A stretch of DNA of 64,000 nucleotides from Clostridium sp. (GTDB lineage Bacteria; Bacillota; Clostridia; Peptostreptococcales; Peptostreptococcaceae): assembly GCA_022782605.1 (NCBI GenBank), contig JALFMW010000392.1, positions 1 to 64,000 on the forward strand. The letters are read 5' to 3'. Under the pieces are notes generated by a model that worked only from the letters and a program-made list of their open reading frames with translations, had not been told where the DNA came from and did not search any database. Positions 8,142 to 16,192 of the stretch are shown here, one piece after another (the first letter of the stretch is position 1; every line of letters starts with the position of its first letter). Made by a program: the position numbers and the translations under genes.

Positions 8142-10025
8142 TTAAATTCTAAATGTTTGTTTATAACCTCCTACTAAACTTACTTTATACCAATCTTCCA
8201 TATCGTAACTCTCTTTTTTAGTTAACTTTGTTTCTAAGAAATTAGTTATAAAATAATTACCCATAGCTCTGGCAATATATTTATCTTTTGTACCAGTATT
8301 AGGTTCTTTTAGTGTTATCATTGCTTTAGTTTCATCTCTACTTAGAGAAATCATTTCGTTTAAAGTCATATCTGAATATATATATGGAGCTTCTAGTCTA
8401 GCTTTTTCCCTACCATCAGCGAAAATATATTCTTTTCTACCTCTTAAATATTCGTCTTTAGCAACTAAATTAGATTTTAAACACTTAAACTTACCACTCA
8501 ATAAAGCATCTTTCATATTAGTATGCATAATATGGTTTCTTTCATTTGAAGCTATAAAAGCATAAATACAAGCTATGGCATTAGGGTCTTTACATCTATC
8601 TCCCAAATCTTTAGCTGAAGGAGTATCTTCATTAAATACTTTCATAGCAGGGTAAGTTATTTCTCTTTCTGGGTCATATGTAGGTCTAGCTAATTGGTCA
8701 ATTAAATCTATACCATATGTACGTCCGTCAAGTACAATCCAATCTGCTTCAAAATCAAAATATAATCTCTTTAGATATAAAGCTTGTTCAATTACTGGAA
8801 CACCTTCATGTCCTTCTGAATAAACTTCTTGTCTAATATAAATATCATCTTTTCTAGTGGCTCTAATTGCCTTTATATCCGTAAAGTCGTTCTTCTTTTT
8901 AGAAGTAGATTTAGCTACTGCTATATCCATAGAAAGAATTCTAACTTCATCTTTTTCTTTAGGAATATAACCAAAACGTTCAGTTTTATTATAGTTTGGT
9001 TGTTTAGAATTATAATACTCTTCAAGCGTTAATGGATAAAAAGCTTTCTTTAAAACTTGTGAATGATTTATTAGGTCGTAAGTATAATATTGCCCTTCTG
9101 CTCCTCCAGACATTAAATTTAGATACTCCATTTCCCATGTCATATCGTCACATTGTTTTTTAGCTTTAATCATTTGTTTTTTGGTTTTTATACCATGATG
9201 AATGGTTAATTCATAATCTGCACAGATGATCATTCCATTCATACTTTCATCATTTCTACTTGAGTACATATTTTGAAATGTTTGCCTTACCAAATTCCAC
9301 ATCCAATGACTTTTGTAATAAGCAGAACTTAAATACACTTCTCTAGGTTCTTCTTGTAATATTTCCAAATACTCTTCCCATTTAGGAAGTTTTAAATAAG
9401 GAACTGGTCTAGCTATTTCTGTTGGCACTAGCACGGAATCTAGTACTTCTTTATCGACCAATCTAAATTCATCAACTAAAAGTACTGTTGACCTAATTCC
9501 TCTTGACTGCTCTCCACATACGCAACAGATGAAGCTACTTCCATTTTCAAAAATAACTTCTATATCATTCTGGCTCGTCTTAATTTCTTTTATATGACTG
9601 GCGAGTCTAGGAGACATTTTCATTAATTCTTTTTGTATCTTTTCTTTTACAAGTAGTGAAGCCTGCTTTTTAGTTAACGCTGTGGCAACGATCTTGCTAT
9701 TTGGATATAAAAGACAAACGCAACAAGCCCATAGTGCTGTTATAAAACTTTTAGAAAACGCTCTCGCACAAAGTAAAACAACAGTTGGAGAGATGTTCAT
9801 TAAATACATTGCCACCATTTGAAATAAATGTAACTTTATTCCCAAATAATTAGTTGCAAGTCTATGAATATTTCTTCTAAAGAAAGTACACCAATGTATT
9901 ACATTCTCTTCTCTTTTACTTTCAAAATATTTACCTTGTGCAATTTCCTTCTTGGTTCTTTCGTATAATTTCTTCCTCATTCTTTCTTGTCTTTTTTCAT
10001 CTTTACTCAAAGGTTTTTTAGTCAT
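8142..10025 (-). CDS. Terminase large subunit
   Basis: About 627 residues from ATG 10025 (AAAAGGTGATAAG upstream). ATPase domain: deviant Walker A ARAFSKSF near residue 90 (Ser where Gly is usual), Walker B VLLVDEF near 185 and a motif III-like LSSAYYKS. Nuclease domain: ILSMDIAVAK near 369, IVLDGRTYG near 436 and a later acidic segment, matching the RNase-H-like TerL nuclease. The enzyme packages DNA into the prohead and cuts it. The gene overlaps the upstream gene by 8 bp. Confidence 0.9.
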   Translation of the reverse strand: MTKKPLSKDEKRQERMRKKLYERTKKEIAQGKYFESKREENVIHWCTFFRRNIHRLATNYLGIKLHLFQMVAMYLMNISPTVVLLCARAFSKSFITALWACCVCLLYPNSKIVATALTKKQASLLVKEKIQKELMKMSPRLASHIKEIKTSQNDIEVIFENGSSFICCVCGEQSRGIRSTVLLVDEFRLVDKEVLDSVLVPTEIARPVPYLKLPKWEEYLEILQEEPREVYLSSAYYKSHWMWNLVRQTFQNMYSSRNDESMNGMIICADYELTIHHGIKTKKQMIKAKKQCDDMTWEMEYLNLMSGGAEGQYYTYDLINHSQVLKKAFYPLTLEEYYNSKQPNYNKTERFGYIPKEKDEVRILSMDIAVAKSTSKKKNDFTDIKAIRATRKDDIYIRQEVYSEGHEGVPVIEQALYLKRLYFDFEADWIVLDGRTYGIDLIDQLARPTYDPEREITYPAMKVFNEDTPSAKDLGDRCKDPNAIACIYAFIASNERNHIMHTNMKDALLSGKFKCLKSNLVAKDEYLRGRKEYIFADGREKARLEAPYIYSDMTLNEMISLSRDETKAMITLKEPNTGTKDKYIARAMGNYFITNFLETKLTKKESYDMEDWYKVSLVGGYKQTFRI

Positions 10026-11145
10026 TCTTATCACCTTTTTCTTCTTCTTGTTTCTTCATCATTTCTTCATATTCTTCAGCGTCTATTAAATTAATACCAT
10101 CATCATATTCCTCAACGTCTAAATAGCTCTCATATTCGTCGTCTATCCTATATTCCTCGTCAAAATCTCTACTACCAGTAATTAGATTTTTAGTTGGTCT
10201 AGCAAAGAACTTTTTAATATATTTACCAAATTGATCTATATCTTTATATAGTTTATTGAAAAATAAATCAGCAGGTTTCTTTTCTTCTATATCAGCTATT
10301 TCAATTACAAAATTATGATTACTTTTCTTCGCCTTAATTTTATCTGGAGATATGGCTAATTTATCCATATATTGCATTACAGCCTTTTCACTGTCTGTAG
10401 TTTTTTCTCCATTCGCTCTTTTTAATTCAACGTCCATTTTAGCTCTACAATACATCTTAGCAGTTTCTTGAGTTCCATATGCTTCAGCATTGTCACATTG
10501 TTCTATAATTTCACTGTACCAATCTTCAAGAACTTCTAAATCATCTTCGTCATAATTTCTTCCCCATTTTTTACGAAGTTTTTTCATATCATGAGTAACT
10601 TCTACTTCTTCTTGCTTAACCTTCATAGTAGGACTTTTAAAAAAGTTACCATCAAACCATTTCAATTCTTTATTTTGAGGTAATGCTAATCTAGTTAAAT
10701 ATGTACCGATTGTATCCATTTTAGAAGTTACAGCAGTGTTATATATCTCTTCTATAAAAGGTAAATTGGCAATCATTAAGAAAGCCTTAAATCTTTCTAA
10801 TATAACTTCCCCTTTATCATTATAACAATACTCCTTTAAACAATCTTTACAAATAGGTATATAAGTTTTATAATTTTCCTTATTATTTATCAAACCTATT
10901 CCCTTAAAGAAGTCTTCATTTCCTTGTCCTTGCTTTAAAGTATAAAATAAAGAATGTTTTCTTTTGCCTTCTTGGTTCTTACATCTTTCACTATACTGCA
11001 TAATACAGAACCCTTCAGATAATTCTTCTTTAGTTTGACCCAATTCTTCTTCTATTTGCTCTATAGTTTTTTTGGGTTCAGCTTTATTTTTTCTAGGTCT
11101 TCCTCTTTTTACTGCCAATTTCTCACTTCCTTTCATATTTCTCAT
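10018..11145 (-). CDS. Putative terminase small subunit / DNA-binding protein
   Basis: About 375 residues from the ATG at 11145; the frame remains open to 11199, but that extension overlaps the end of the TnpB gene and lacks its own ribosome site. The N-terminus has an AT-hook-like KRGRPRK, followed by a Cys cluster (C...C and CKDCLKEYC) that could form a zinc site. The remainder is acidic and helical with a D/E-rich C-terminus. Position immediately upstream of TerL suggests DNA recognition for packaging. It is longer than most small terminases, so this is a guess from context. Confidence 0.5.
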   Translation of the reverse strand: MRNMKGSEKLAVKRGRPRKNKAEPKKTIEQIEEELGQTKEELSEGFCIMQYSERCKNQEGKRKHSLFYTLKQGQGNEDFFKGIGLINNKENYKTYIPICKDCLKEYCYNDKGEVILERFKAFLMIANLPFIEEIYNTAVTSKMDTIGTYLTRLALPQNKELKWFDGNFFKSPTMKVKQEEVEVTHDMKKLRKKWGRNYDEDDLEVLEDWYSEIIEQCDNAEAYGTQETAKMYCRAKMDVELKRANGEKTTDSEKAVMQYMDKLAISPDKIKAKKSNHNFVIEIADIEEKKPADLFFNKLYKDIDQFGKYIKKFFARPTKNLITGSRDFDEEYRIDDEYESYLDVEEYDDGINLIDAEEYEEMMKKQEEEKGDKND

Positions 11146-11178
11146 TATTTGAACTTCTTTTAAAAGATTCTTGTTCGA

Positions 11179-11194
11179 TAACACTAATGTGTTA
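11179..11194 (-). repeat. Right-end hairpin candidate of the TnpB element
   Basis: A 16-nt inverted repeat (TAACAC/GTGTTA stem) overlaps the tnpB stop codon. IS200/IS605 elements end in a subterminal hairpin and the omega RNA scaffold spans the 3' end of tnpB and this end, so omega RNA would lie at roughly 11170-11350 with its guide beyond 11170. Location inferred; the exact element boundary is not visible. Confidence 0.4.
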
Positions 11195-12337
11195 AGCATT
11201 CACAAGCTTACAAGGTTGTTCCATCCTCACTAATCTTAATCCTTCATTTAATATATTTATACTAGCATTTATATCTCTATCATGTTTTATACCACATTCA
11301 GGACAAGTCCACTCTCTTAATGCTAAGTTTTTTACATTTTTATTCCTATATCCACAACAAGAGCATAATTGACTAGAAGGGAATGTTTTACTTATAATTG
11401 AAATGGTTCTACCGTACCATTTAGCTTTGTACTCCAACATTCTTCTAAATTCAAACCATGATACTTCACTTATCCCACTTGCTAATTTATGATTTTTTAA
11501 CATATTACTTACTTGCAAATCTTCTAAACAAATTATTTGGTTTTCTCTAATTAATTTAGTTGATATTTTGTGTAAGTAATCTTTTCTTTGATTAGTTATT
11601 TTTTCATATATTTTAGCAACTTTAATTCTTTGCTTATTCCAATTATTACTACCTACTATCATCTTAGATAGTCTTCTTTGTTCCAATTTTAGTCTATAAT
11701 TAAGTTTTCTCAACCACTTAGGATTATGATATATCTCTCCATTCGAGCATATAGCAAATTCCTTTAATCCAAGGTCTACCCCAATATTAGAGTTTATATT
11801 TTCTAACTGTTCTATTTCTACTTTGCAACATAAACTAACAAAATATTTATCTGTGAGAGTTCTTGAAATAGTGGCATTAAGTATTTTTCCTTCTACAGTC
11901 TGTGTAATTTTAGCTTTAACATATTTTAATTTAGGCAATTTTATTGTATTATCTTTAATTTCAATGTTATTATTTATACATTTGCTTTCATAACTTCTTT
12001 TAGGATTTCTTTTTGATTTAAATTTTGGAAACCCTTGTTTATTTCCTTTACTTACTTCTCTAAAAAAGTTTTTATACGCATTGTCTAAATCTTCTATAGT
12101 AGTTTGTAAACTAGTTGAGTCTATTTCTTTGAGCCATTTATATTCTTTTTTTAAACTAGGTAGTTTTTTCATTAATTCATATTTAGAAAATATTTTTTTA
12201 TTTTCTTCATATGATTTAATTTGAATTGCTAACATTTTATTATATATAAATCTACTACAACCAAAAGTTTTTTTAATTATTTCTTTTTGATGGTTATTAG
12301 GATATATTCTAAATTTATATGCTTTTATCCACTCCAT
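11192..12337 (-). CDS. tnpB: TnpB RNA-guided nuclease of IS200/IS605 family
   Basis: 381 residues, full length for TnpB. RuvC-like residues are present: D188 in [11 protein letters not shown]272 in CLEDL and D355 in HDRDINAS. A four-Cys zinc ribbon (C325-x2-C328...C345-x2-C348) sits between the last two. N-terminal HTH/wedge start is [13 protein letters not shown]. TnpB uses an omega RNA to cut the donor joint and so favours retention of the element. There is no tnpA nearby, so this is a solitary TnpB inserted upstream of the packaging genes. RBS AAGGGGG lies 12 nt before ATG 12337. Confidence 0.9.
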   Translation of the reverse strand: MEWIKAYKFRIYPNNHQKEIIKKTFGCSRFIYNKMLAIQIKSYEENKKIFSKYELMKKLPSLKKEYKWLKEIDSTSLQTTIEDLDNAYKNFFREVSKGNKQGFPKFKSKRNPKRSYESKCINNNIEIKDNTIKLPKLKYVKAKITQTVEGKILNATISRTLTDKYFVSLCCKVEIEQLENINSNIGVDLGLKEFAICSNGEIYHNPKWLRKLNYRLKLEQRRLSKMIVGSNNWNKQRIKVAKIYEKITNQRKDYLHKISTKLIRENQIICLEDLQVSNMLKNHKLASGISEVSWFEFRRMLEYKAKWYGRTISIISKTFPSSQLCSCCGYRNKNVKNLALREWTCPECGIKHDRDINASINILNEGLRLVRMEQPCKLVNA

Positions 12338-12370
12338 TAACTTTTTCGCCCCCTTGTTGAAAAATTATGT

Positions 12371-12397
12371 AAAAAAAACTAGATATTTTAATCTAGT
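12371..12397 (-). terminator. Intrinsic terminator upstream of tnpB
   Basis: On the minus strand a perfect 7-bp stem (ACTAGAT/ATCTAGT) is followed directly by eight T residues, a textbook rho-independent terminator. It lies about 35 bp before the tnpB ribosome site, so it separates tnpB from the upstream genes or attenuates read-through. Confidence 0.85.
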
Positions 12398-12577
12398 CTA
12401 TAGTTTCAATAATATATTTTTGGCTCTGTATTTTCACTGGCTTGTCACAGTCCTTGGCTACATTACTAGGTAGGTATTAACCTACCCATATATTACTTGT
12501 GATACCACAATCATTAAATTGTGGGCTAACGACGTTACGTCTTCCGTAATATTATCTACATGCTCTTCAGCAAAACA
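12398..12577 (-). ncRNA. Structured leader or short RNA before tnpB
   Basis: The 180 nt between a 51-codon gene and the terminator hold no gene but several stems on the minus strand: CACAAT/ATTGTG, GGTAGGT/ACCTACC and smaller helices near GGACTGTGAC...CCAGT. It ends in the strong terminator at 12371-12397. It could be a leader that attenuates tnpB, an element end, or an sRNA processed from the upstream operon. I looked for a group I intron core (as in IStrons) and did not find one. Confidence 0.4.
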
Positions 12578-12733
12578 TTATTTATAATATTTTTGACTTA
12601 AATAATTAATTACGTCATCTATTATTTCTTCAAAATCTTTATCAATTTCTTCACTCATAGACATAACTTCTAATCTTGATATTCCTTCTATAATGTTATC
12701 TACTATAATATTATGTTGTTCTTTACTTAGCAT
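12578..12733 (-). CDS. Small acidic hypothetical protein, 51 aa
   Basis: ATG at 12733 is preceded by AGGTAGGTGG, and the frame runs 51 codons (MLSKEQHNIIVDNIIE...) to TAA at 12578. The protein is helical and acidic with no motif. It lies 12 bp downstream of the preceding gene, in the same operon as the ClpP-like protease. Confidence 0.6.
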   Translation of the reverse strand: MLSKEQHNIIVDNIIEGISRLEVMSMSEEIDKDFEEIIDDVINYLSQKYYK

Positions 12734-12744
12734 TTAGAATCCAC

Positions 12745-13146
12745 CTACCTATTAGCTTTATTCATTTTTGCTATAGCTTCTTTTTCGTTTATTACACAAA
12801 AATAACTATTAGCTATTTGAACTGCATTTGTATAATCTATACCATTATTCACCATTTCTTTAACCATGGCTGTAATTGTTTTTGCTACTACCATTCCATC
12901 TTTATAGAATTTATCTTTTGCTGTTTCTTCAGATACTTCATAGTTATTTTTTAAATTTGATAATCTACTTGTTTCTTCTGCTAAAGCTAATAATTCCATC
13001 TGTTCCTCTATCAATGGATATTTTTCTTTTTCTTCTTCTTCTTCATATTCGTCACTACAACGTGATAAGAAATCTACTTTTTCTTCTTCAGTCATATCCT
13101 CAAAAGCCACATCTGTTCCTAATTCTAATTTATTTGTTTCGCACAT
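12745..13146 (-). CDS. Hypothetical acidic protein, 133 aa
   Basis: The N-terminal half is strongly acidic with an E/K-rich run (EYEEEEEKEKY), and the C-terminal half is helical (VVAKTITAMVKEMV...). There is no recognised domain. It is 20 bp downstream of the ClpP-like gene, in one operon headed by the promoter at 13812-13840. The acidic character might suggest a DNA-mimic or adaptor, but nothing specific supports this. Confidence 0.6.
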   Translation of the reverse strand: MCETNKLELGTDVAFEDMTEEEKVDFLSRCSDEYEEEEEKEKYPLIEEQMELLALAEETSRLSNLKNNYEVSEETAKDKFYKDGMVVAKTITAMVKEMVNNGIDYTNAVQIANSYFCVINEKEAIAKMNKANR

Positions 13147-13165
13147 AATATCTTTCCCCCTTTAG

Positions 13166-13753
13166 TTATATTATTTCATCTATAACACCATATTTAAGTG
13201 CTTCCTCTGAAGTCATGTACCAATCTCCTCCAAGAGTGTTTTTATCTAATATTCTTTTTGTAATTTTTGTTCTATTAAATAATTCTTGTTCTTGAAGTTT
13301 TTTCATACTATTAGACCCTTTTACAGTAGCATCTATTTCAGAAGTAGTTCCTCTAGCTCCATAAGACATCTGGTGAATTAAGATTGTTGAATATTTACCT
13401 GCTGTCCTATGTCCTCTACTTCCATGTGCTAGTAAAAAAGCTCCACAACTCATAGCTTTTCCTTCGCAATGAGTATTAATTTGGTATCCTTTTTTCTCAA
13501 GTCTTTCTATTACATTTAATATAGAATTTAATTCATGAACTGCTCCTCCATATGAATTAATTCTAATTGTTATAGGTTCTGGATTTTCTATTTCGTTTTC
13601 CTTATCTTCTTGTTCAATCTTCTCTAAATAGTATCTAACCTTATAACAAGAAATTTCATTAAATTCTTCATCTAAATCTATTGTTCTAAACTCCCTTGCT
13701 AAAGTTGATTTCATTTGAAGATATTCGTTATCTACCATTGTTACATTTTCCAT
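13166..13753 (-). CDS. ClpP-like serine protease (S14)
   Basis: 195 residues with the full ClpP catalytic triad: Ser102 in EGKAMSCGAF, His127 in ILIHQMS and Asp177 in GGDWYMTSEEA. The INSYGG oxyanion loop motif is at 66-70 and the YGVIDEI end matches ClpP. Phage ClpP-like enzymes either act in prohead maturation or assemble with a Clp ATPase. Here a separate prohead protease candidate exists, so a role in regulated proteolysis of host or phage proteins is equally possible. First gene after a consensus promoter. Confidence 0.88.
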   Translation of the reverse strand: MENVTMVDNEYLQMKSTLAREFRTIDLDEEFNEISCYKVRYYLEKIEQEDKENEIENPEPITIRINSYGGAVHELNSILNVIERLEKKGYQINTHCEGKAMSCGAFLLAHGSRGHRTAGKYSTILIHQMSYGARGTTSEIDATVKGSNSMKKLQEQELFNRTKITKRILDKNTLGGDWYMTSEEALKYGVIDEII

Positions 13754-13811
13754 AATTCATTTCCCCCTTAAATCCTTAAAATTTATTTTACTATCTTTTG
13801 TTTATGACTTT

Positions 13812-13840
13812 ATTATATACTATTTATAATCATTTGTCAA
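13812..13840 (-). promoter_or_regulatory. Sigma-A promoter for clpP-like operon
   Basis: TTGACA, 17-bp spacer, TATAAT, all consensus, reading leftward. The spacer (AATGATTATAAATAGTA) follows the pattern shared by most promoters in the window. Confidence 0.9.
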
Positions 13841-15052
13841 CTACTTTAATTTTATTTTATAGGTGCAAAGTTTTCCGTCTTCATTATAAATCATTAATTT
13901 TTGCATTGGACTTCCACTAAGTCTTTTTTCTTTAGCATAGTTGTCACACCCTTTTAAACTCCCATTAACTACTGTTTCCATATCATAATTATCCACTTCA
14001 AAATGTTTATGATAATGTCCCATATGAACTTCATCTGGGAATATTTTTAACATTGCTGATAATTTACTTACAGCATTTTGTGGACTATCTAAATCTCCAT
14101 GCACACAAAATATAGTTTGCCCTTTTACTTCATATACATCTATTGTATCATCTATACTACTGTTGGTAATCTCTACATTATCTATGGCTGTTAGTCTAGC
14201 TTTTAAATAAAATGGAACTAATCTTTCAAAATTCTCTTTAGTTATAGATTCCTTTTTATTCGGTGTAATTCTAGTATGATTACCTATTATAGAGTGAACT
14301 TTTATATAAGGTATAAAAATAGATAATTCATTAATCATTTCAGACAACACTTCACAATAAATCATTAATTCAGAAATTACATCTTCTTCGCTTTCAATTC
14401 TTGCTGAAGTATGAATTGCCCCATCTAAACTGTCTCCCAATAATTCTATATGAAGTGTAGAAACATTATTAGCCAAACAATATTCAACTGTCTTTTCTGT
14501 TAATTCTTTTACTCTTTTCTTAGCTATATCTATACTATATTCTGCAAAATAGTTTTTAAAATTAGCTCCTATATGCCAGTCAGAAGTCATTAATACTGCT
14601 TCATTATTTTCTAAAATTCTTATTTTTTGTTTATGAGTATTAAATAATGGCTTCTCTTTGTTCAATACTTCTACAGATTTGGTTAGTTCAGATACTAAAT
14701 GGTCAAATCTTCCAGACTCTCTAATATATTTACGATACTCTCTTCTTTGGTCTTGAAATTGTATTTTCATTTTTTCATTTTCCAATATAGCTTCTTTATT
14801 GGCTTTTATAAGTTTTTCTAATTCTTCCTTACTTTCTATTCCTTCAACTATCCTATTCTTTTCTTCTTCAGCTAATATTTCTAATAACGGATTTATTATA
14901 TAATATGCTTTTCTACAATTTTCAGAACTATATTTATTTTCCCCTATTAATAATTCTTGCCATTGTTCGTAACTTAAATTTAATTCTTTTCTATCTCTAG
15001 TTATTCTATTAAAATAGTTTAATAGACTTTCGTTTTCTCCCCTTTTAACCAT
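13841..15052 (-). CDS. SbcD/Mre11-like metallophosphoesterase
   Basis: 403 residues. The first about 150 are helical and coiled; then the calcineurin-like phosphoesterase motifs follow in order: D158-W-H160, G-D207-S-L-D, G-N258-H259, H318-G-D and G-H346-Y-H348. These ligate the two metals of Mre11/SbcD nucleases. It probably acts as a DNA nuclease or phosphoesterase in recombination or end processing. No SbcC-like ATPase is adjacent. GGGGG lies nine bases before the ATG at 15052. The gene reaches the start of the next promoter. Confidence 0.85.
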   Translation of the reverse strand: MVKRGENESLLNYFNRITRDRKELNLSYEQWQELLIGENKYSSENCRKAYYIINPLLEILAEEEKNRIVEGIESKEELEKLIKANKEAILENEKMKIQFQDQRREYRKYIRESGRFDHLVSELTKSVEVLNKEKPLFNTHKQKIRILENNEAVLMTSDWHIGANFKNYFAEYSIDIAKKRVKELTEKTVEYCLANNVSTLHIELLGDSLDGAIHTSARIESEEDVISELMIYCEVLSEMINELSIFIPYIKVHSIIGNHTRITPNKKESITKENFERLVPFYLKARLTAIDNVEITNSSIDDTIDVYEVKGQTIFCVHGDLDSPQNAVSKLSAMLKIFPDEVHMGHYHKHFEVDNYDMETVVNGSLKGCDNYAKEKRLSGSPMQKLMIYNEDGKLCTYKIKLK

Positions 15053-15070
15053 TCCTTAAATCCCCCTATG

Positions 15071-15253
15071 CTACTCTTCTTTAATTTTCATATAAATGTT
15101 ATCTACTCCACATTCTTCACATTGATATACTATGCATTCATAATTACCACGTTTATCGTCGTAAGGAATTTCAATATATTCTTTTCTTTCTATTATTTTA
15201 CTAATATCATTTTTATGTCTACATTTCCAACACTTGATTTTGTGTAAATGCAT
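15071..15253 (-). CDS. Small zinc-ribbon protein
   Basis: 60 residues from the ATG at 15253 (AAAGG 11 bases upstream; an in-frame GTG at 15262 is too close to that site). Two CxxC pairs (CWKC at the N-terminus and CEEC near residue 48) form a probable zinc ribbon. It is the first possible coding gene downstream of the long structured RNA region at 15.3-15.9 kb, and could be read from that promoter. Confidence 0.6.
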   Translation of the reverse strand: MHLHKIKCWKCRHKNDISKIIERKEYIEIPYDDKRGNYECIVYQCEECGVDNIYMKIKEE

Positions 15254-15289
15254 ATATACCACTACCTTTCAATTATTTGTGAATAGTTA

Positions 15290-15910
15290 ATTAAATAAAG
15301 GATTTTCCGTGCAATTAGTTCTCAAGTTTCCTCACTTGAATATGTATTGACTAGAGCGTCCTCTAGTCTATTGTGACGGTCGGTCAACAACCCTCATATG
15401 TCATACAAGTTATATAACTAATAGTCTCCTCTCATAATGAGTAGAAGCTATGTATGTATTTTCATAATCTATATACGCCGACCAGTAGTCAGGGAATATA
15501 TAGATTATAAATAATTTCTCTAGCCTTGCATATGGATTATATTTTACTTCCCTCCACGAGCTTCTGGTAAAGTTTTCCAACCTCCATGGGAAAAGAGTGC
15601 TAGTCCTCTTATTATTTAGTATAATCGTAATTGCAATTACGGGTAATTATTAATCAAATTGTGGTATTATGGGTAGTTACTTAAAACTACTAAGATAGTA
15701 TTATTGAGATTAATAATTACATTGTTTTTATTTATATTTTAGTAGTACTACAAGCTTATTTCTTTTTAAGTGTCAAATACGCCATCAAACTTCACTTCGG
15801 CATTAATATTGTTTCTATAAGCTAGAAATGTAATTAATCCCTCATACCAATTCGCCTTCATGACTGGAGAAGAATTGATTATGTACTATGTAGAGAGGTT
15901 TCTCTCTACA
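15290..15910 (-). ncRNA. Large structured non-coding RNA candidate (about 600 nt)
   Basis: No ORF occupies this 700-bp gap, yet a perfect consensus promoter (15917-15945) fires into it. The RNA would begin with a 9-bp terminal hairpin (TGTAGAGAG/CTCTCTACA). Further perfect pairings include a 13-bp stem (GTAATTATTAATC with GATTAATAATTAC), a 16-nt palindrome (CGTAATTGCAATTACG), a 12-bp stem ATAATCTATATA/TATATAGATTAT whose loop carries GGTCGG pairing with a downstream CCGACC (pseudoknot), a GACTAGAG/CTCTAGTC hairpin and a TCAAGT/ACTTGA hairpin. Size and complexity are those of the ROOL/GOLLD class of phage-associated ornate RNAs; I cannot verify membership. Confidence 0.7.
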
Positions 15911-15916
15911 TTATTT

Positions 15917-15945
15917 ATTATAATATGTTTTTAACTATTTGTCAA
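15917..15945 (-). promoter_or_regulatory. Perfect sigma-A promoter for the 600-nt RNA
   Basis: TTGACA-17-TATAAT on the minus strand with no mismatch. Expected start is at about 15910, exactly at a 9-bp hairpin. Confidence 0.92.
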
Positions 15946-15969
15946 TATATTTTTAAAAATATTTTTTAA

Positions 15970-16179
15970 TTATTCTTCTTCTGGTTCTAATGGTGTTTCT
16001 TCTACTGATTGAACAGTAATTTTTACAGCTAGACCATCAAATTCTGCTAGTAATTTTGTAAAAGATTGATCCCCTTCATTAGCATTTTCTACTATTACAT
16101 TATCGGCTTCTTCCATATTTAATATACCAGCCAAATCTAATTTTTTACTTAAAGTCCTTTTATTTTCTATCTTTGCCAT
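15970..16179 (-). CDS. Small YonK-like protein
   Basis: 69 residues. The pattern of a short beta segment, an acidic middle and LLAEFDGLAVKITVQ near the end resembles my memory of SPbeta YonK, a small protein encoded near the YonO polymerase. The similarity is from pattern only. The gene lies 13 bp downstream of the beta-CASP nuclease gene and has GGGGAAAAATG before its ATG. The acidic end (ETPLEPEEE) is probably disordered. Confidence 0.45.
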   Translation of the reverse strand: MAKIENKRTLSKKLDLAGILNMEEADNVIVENANEGDQSFTKLLAEFDGLAVKITVQSVEETPLEPEEE

Positions 16180-16192
16180 TTTTCATTCCCCT

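Noticed and set aside
12398-12577. Group I intron/IStron next to tnpB
   Set aside because: I looked for the P, Q, R and S core elements and did not find them; the structured stretch ends in a normal terminator.
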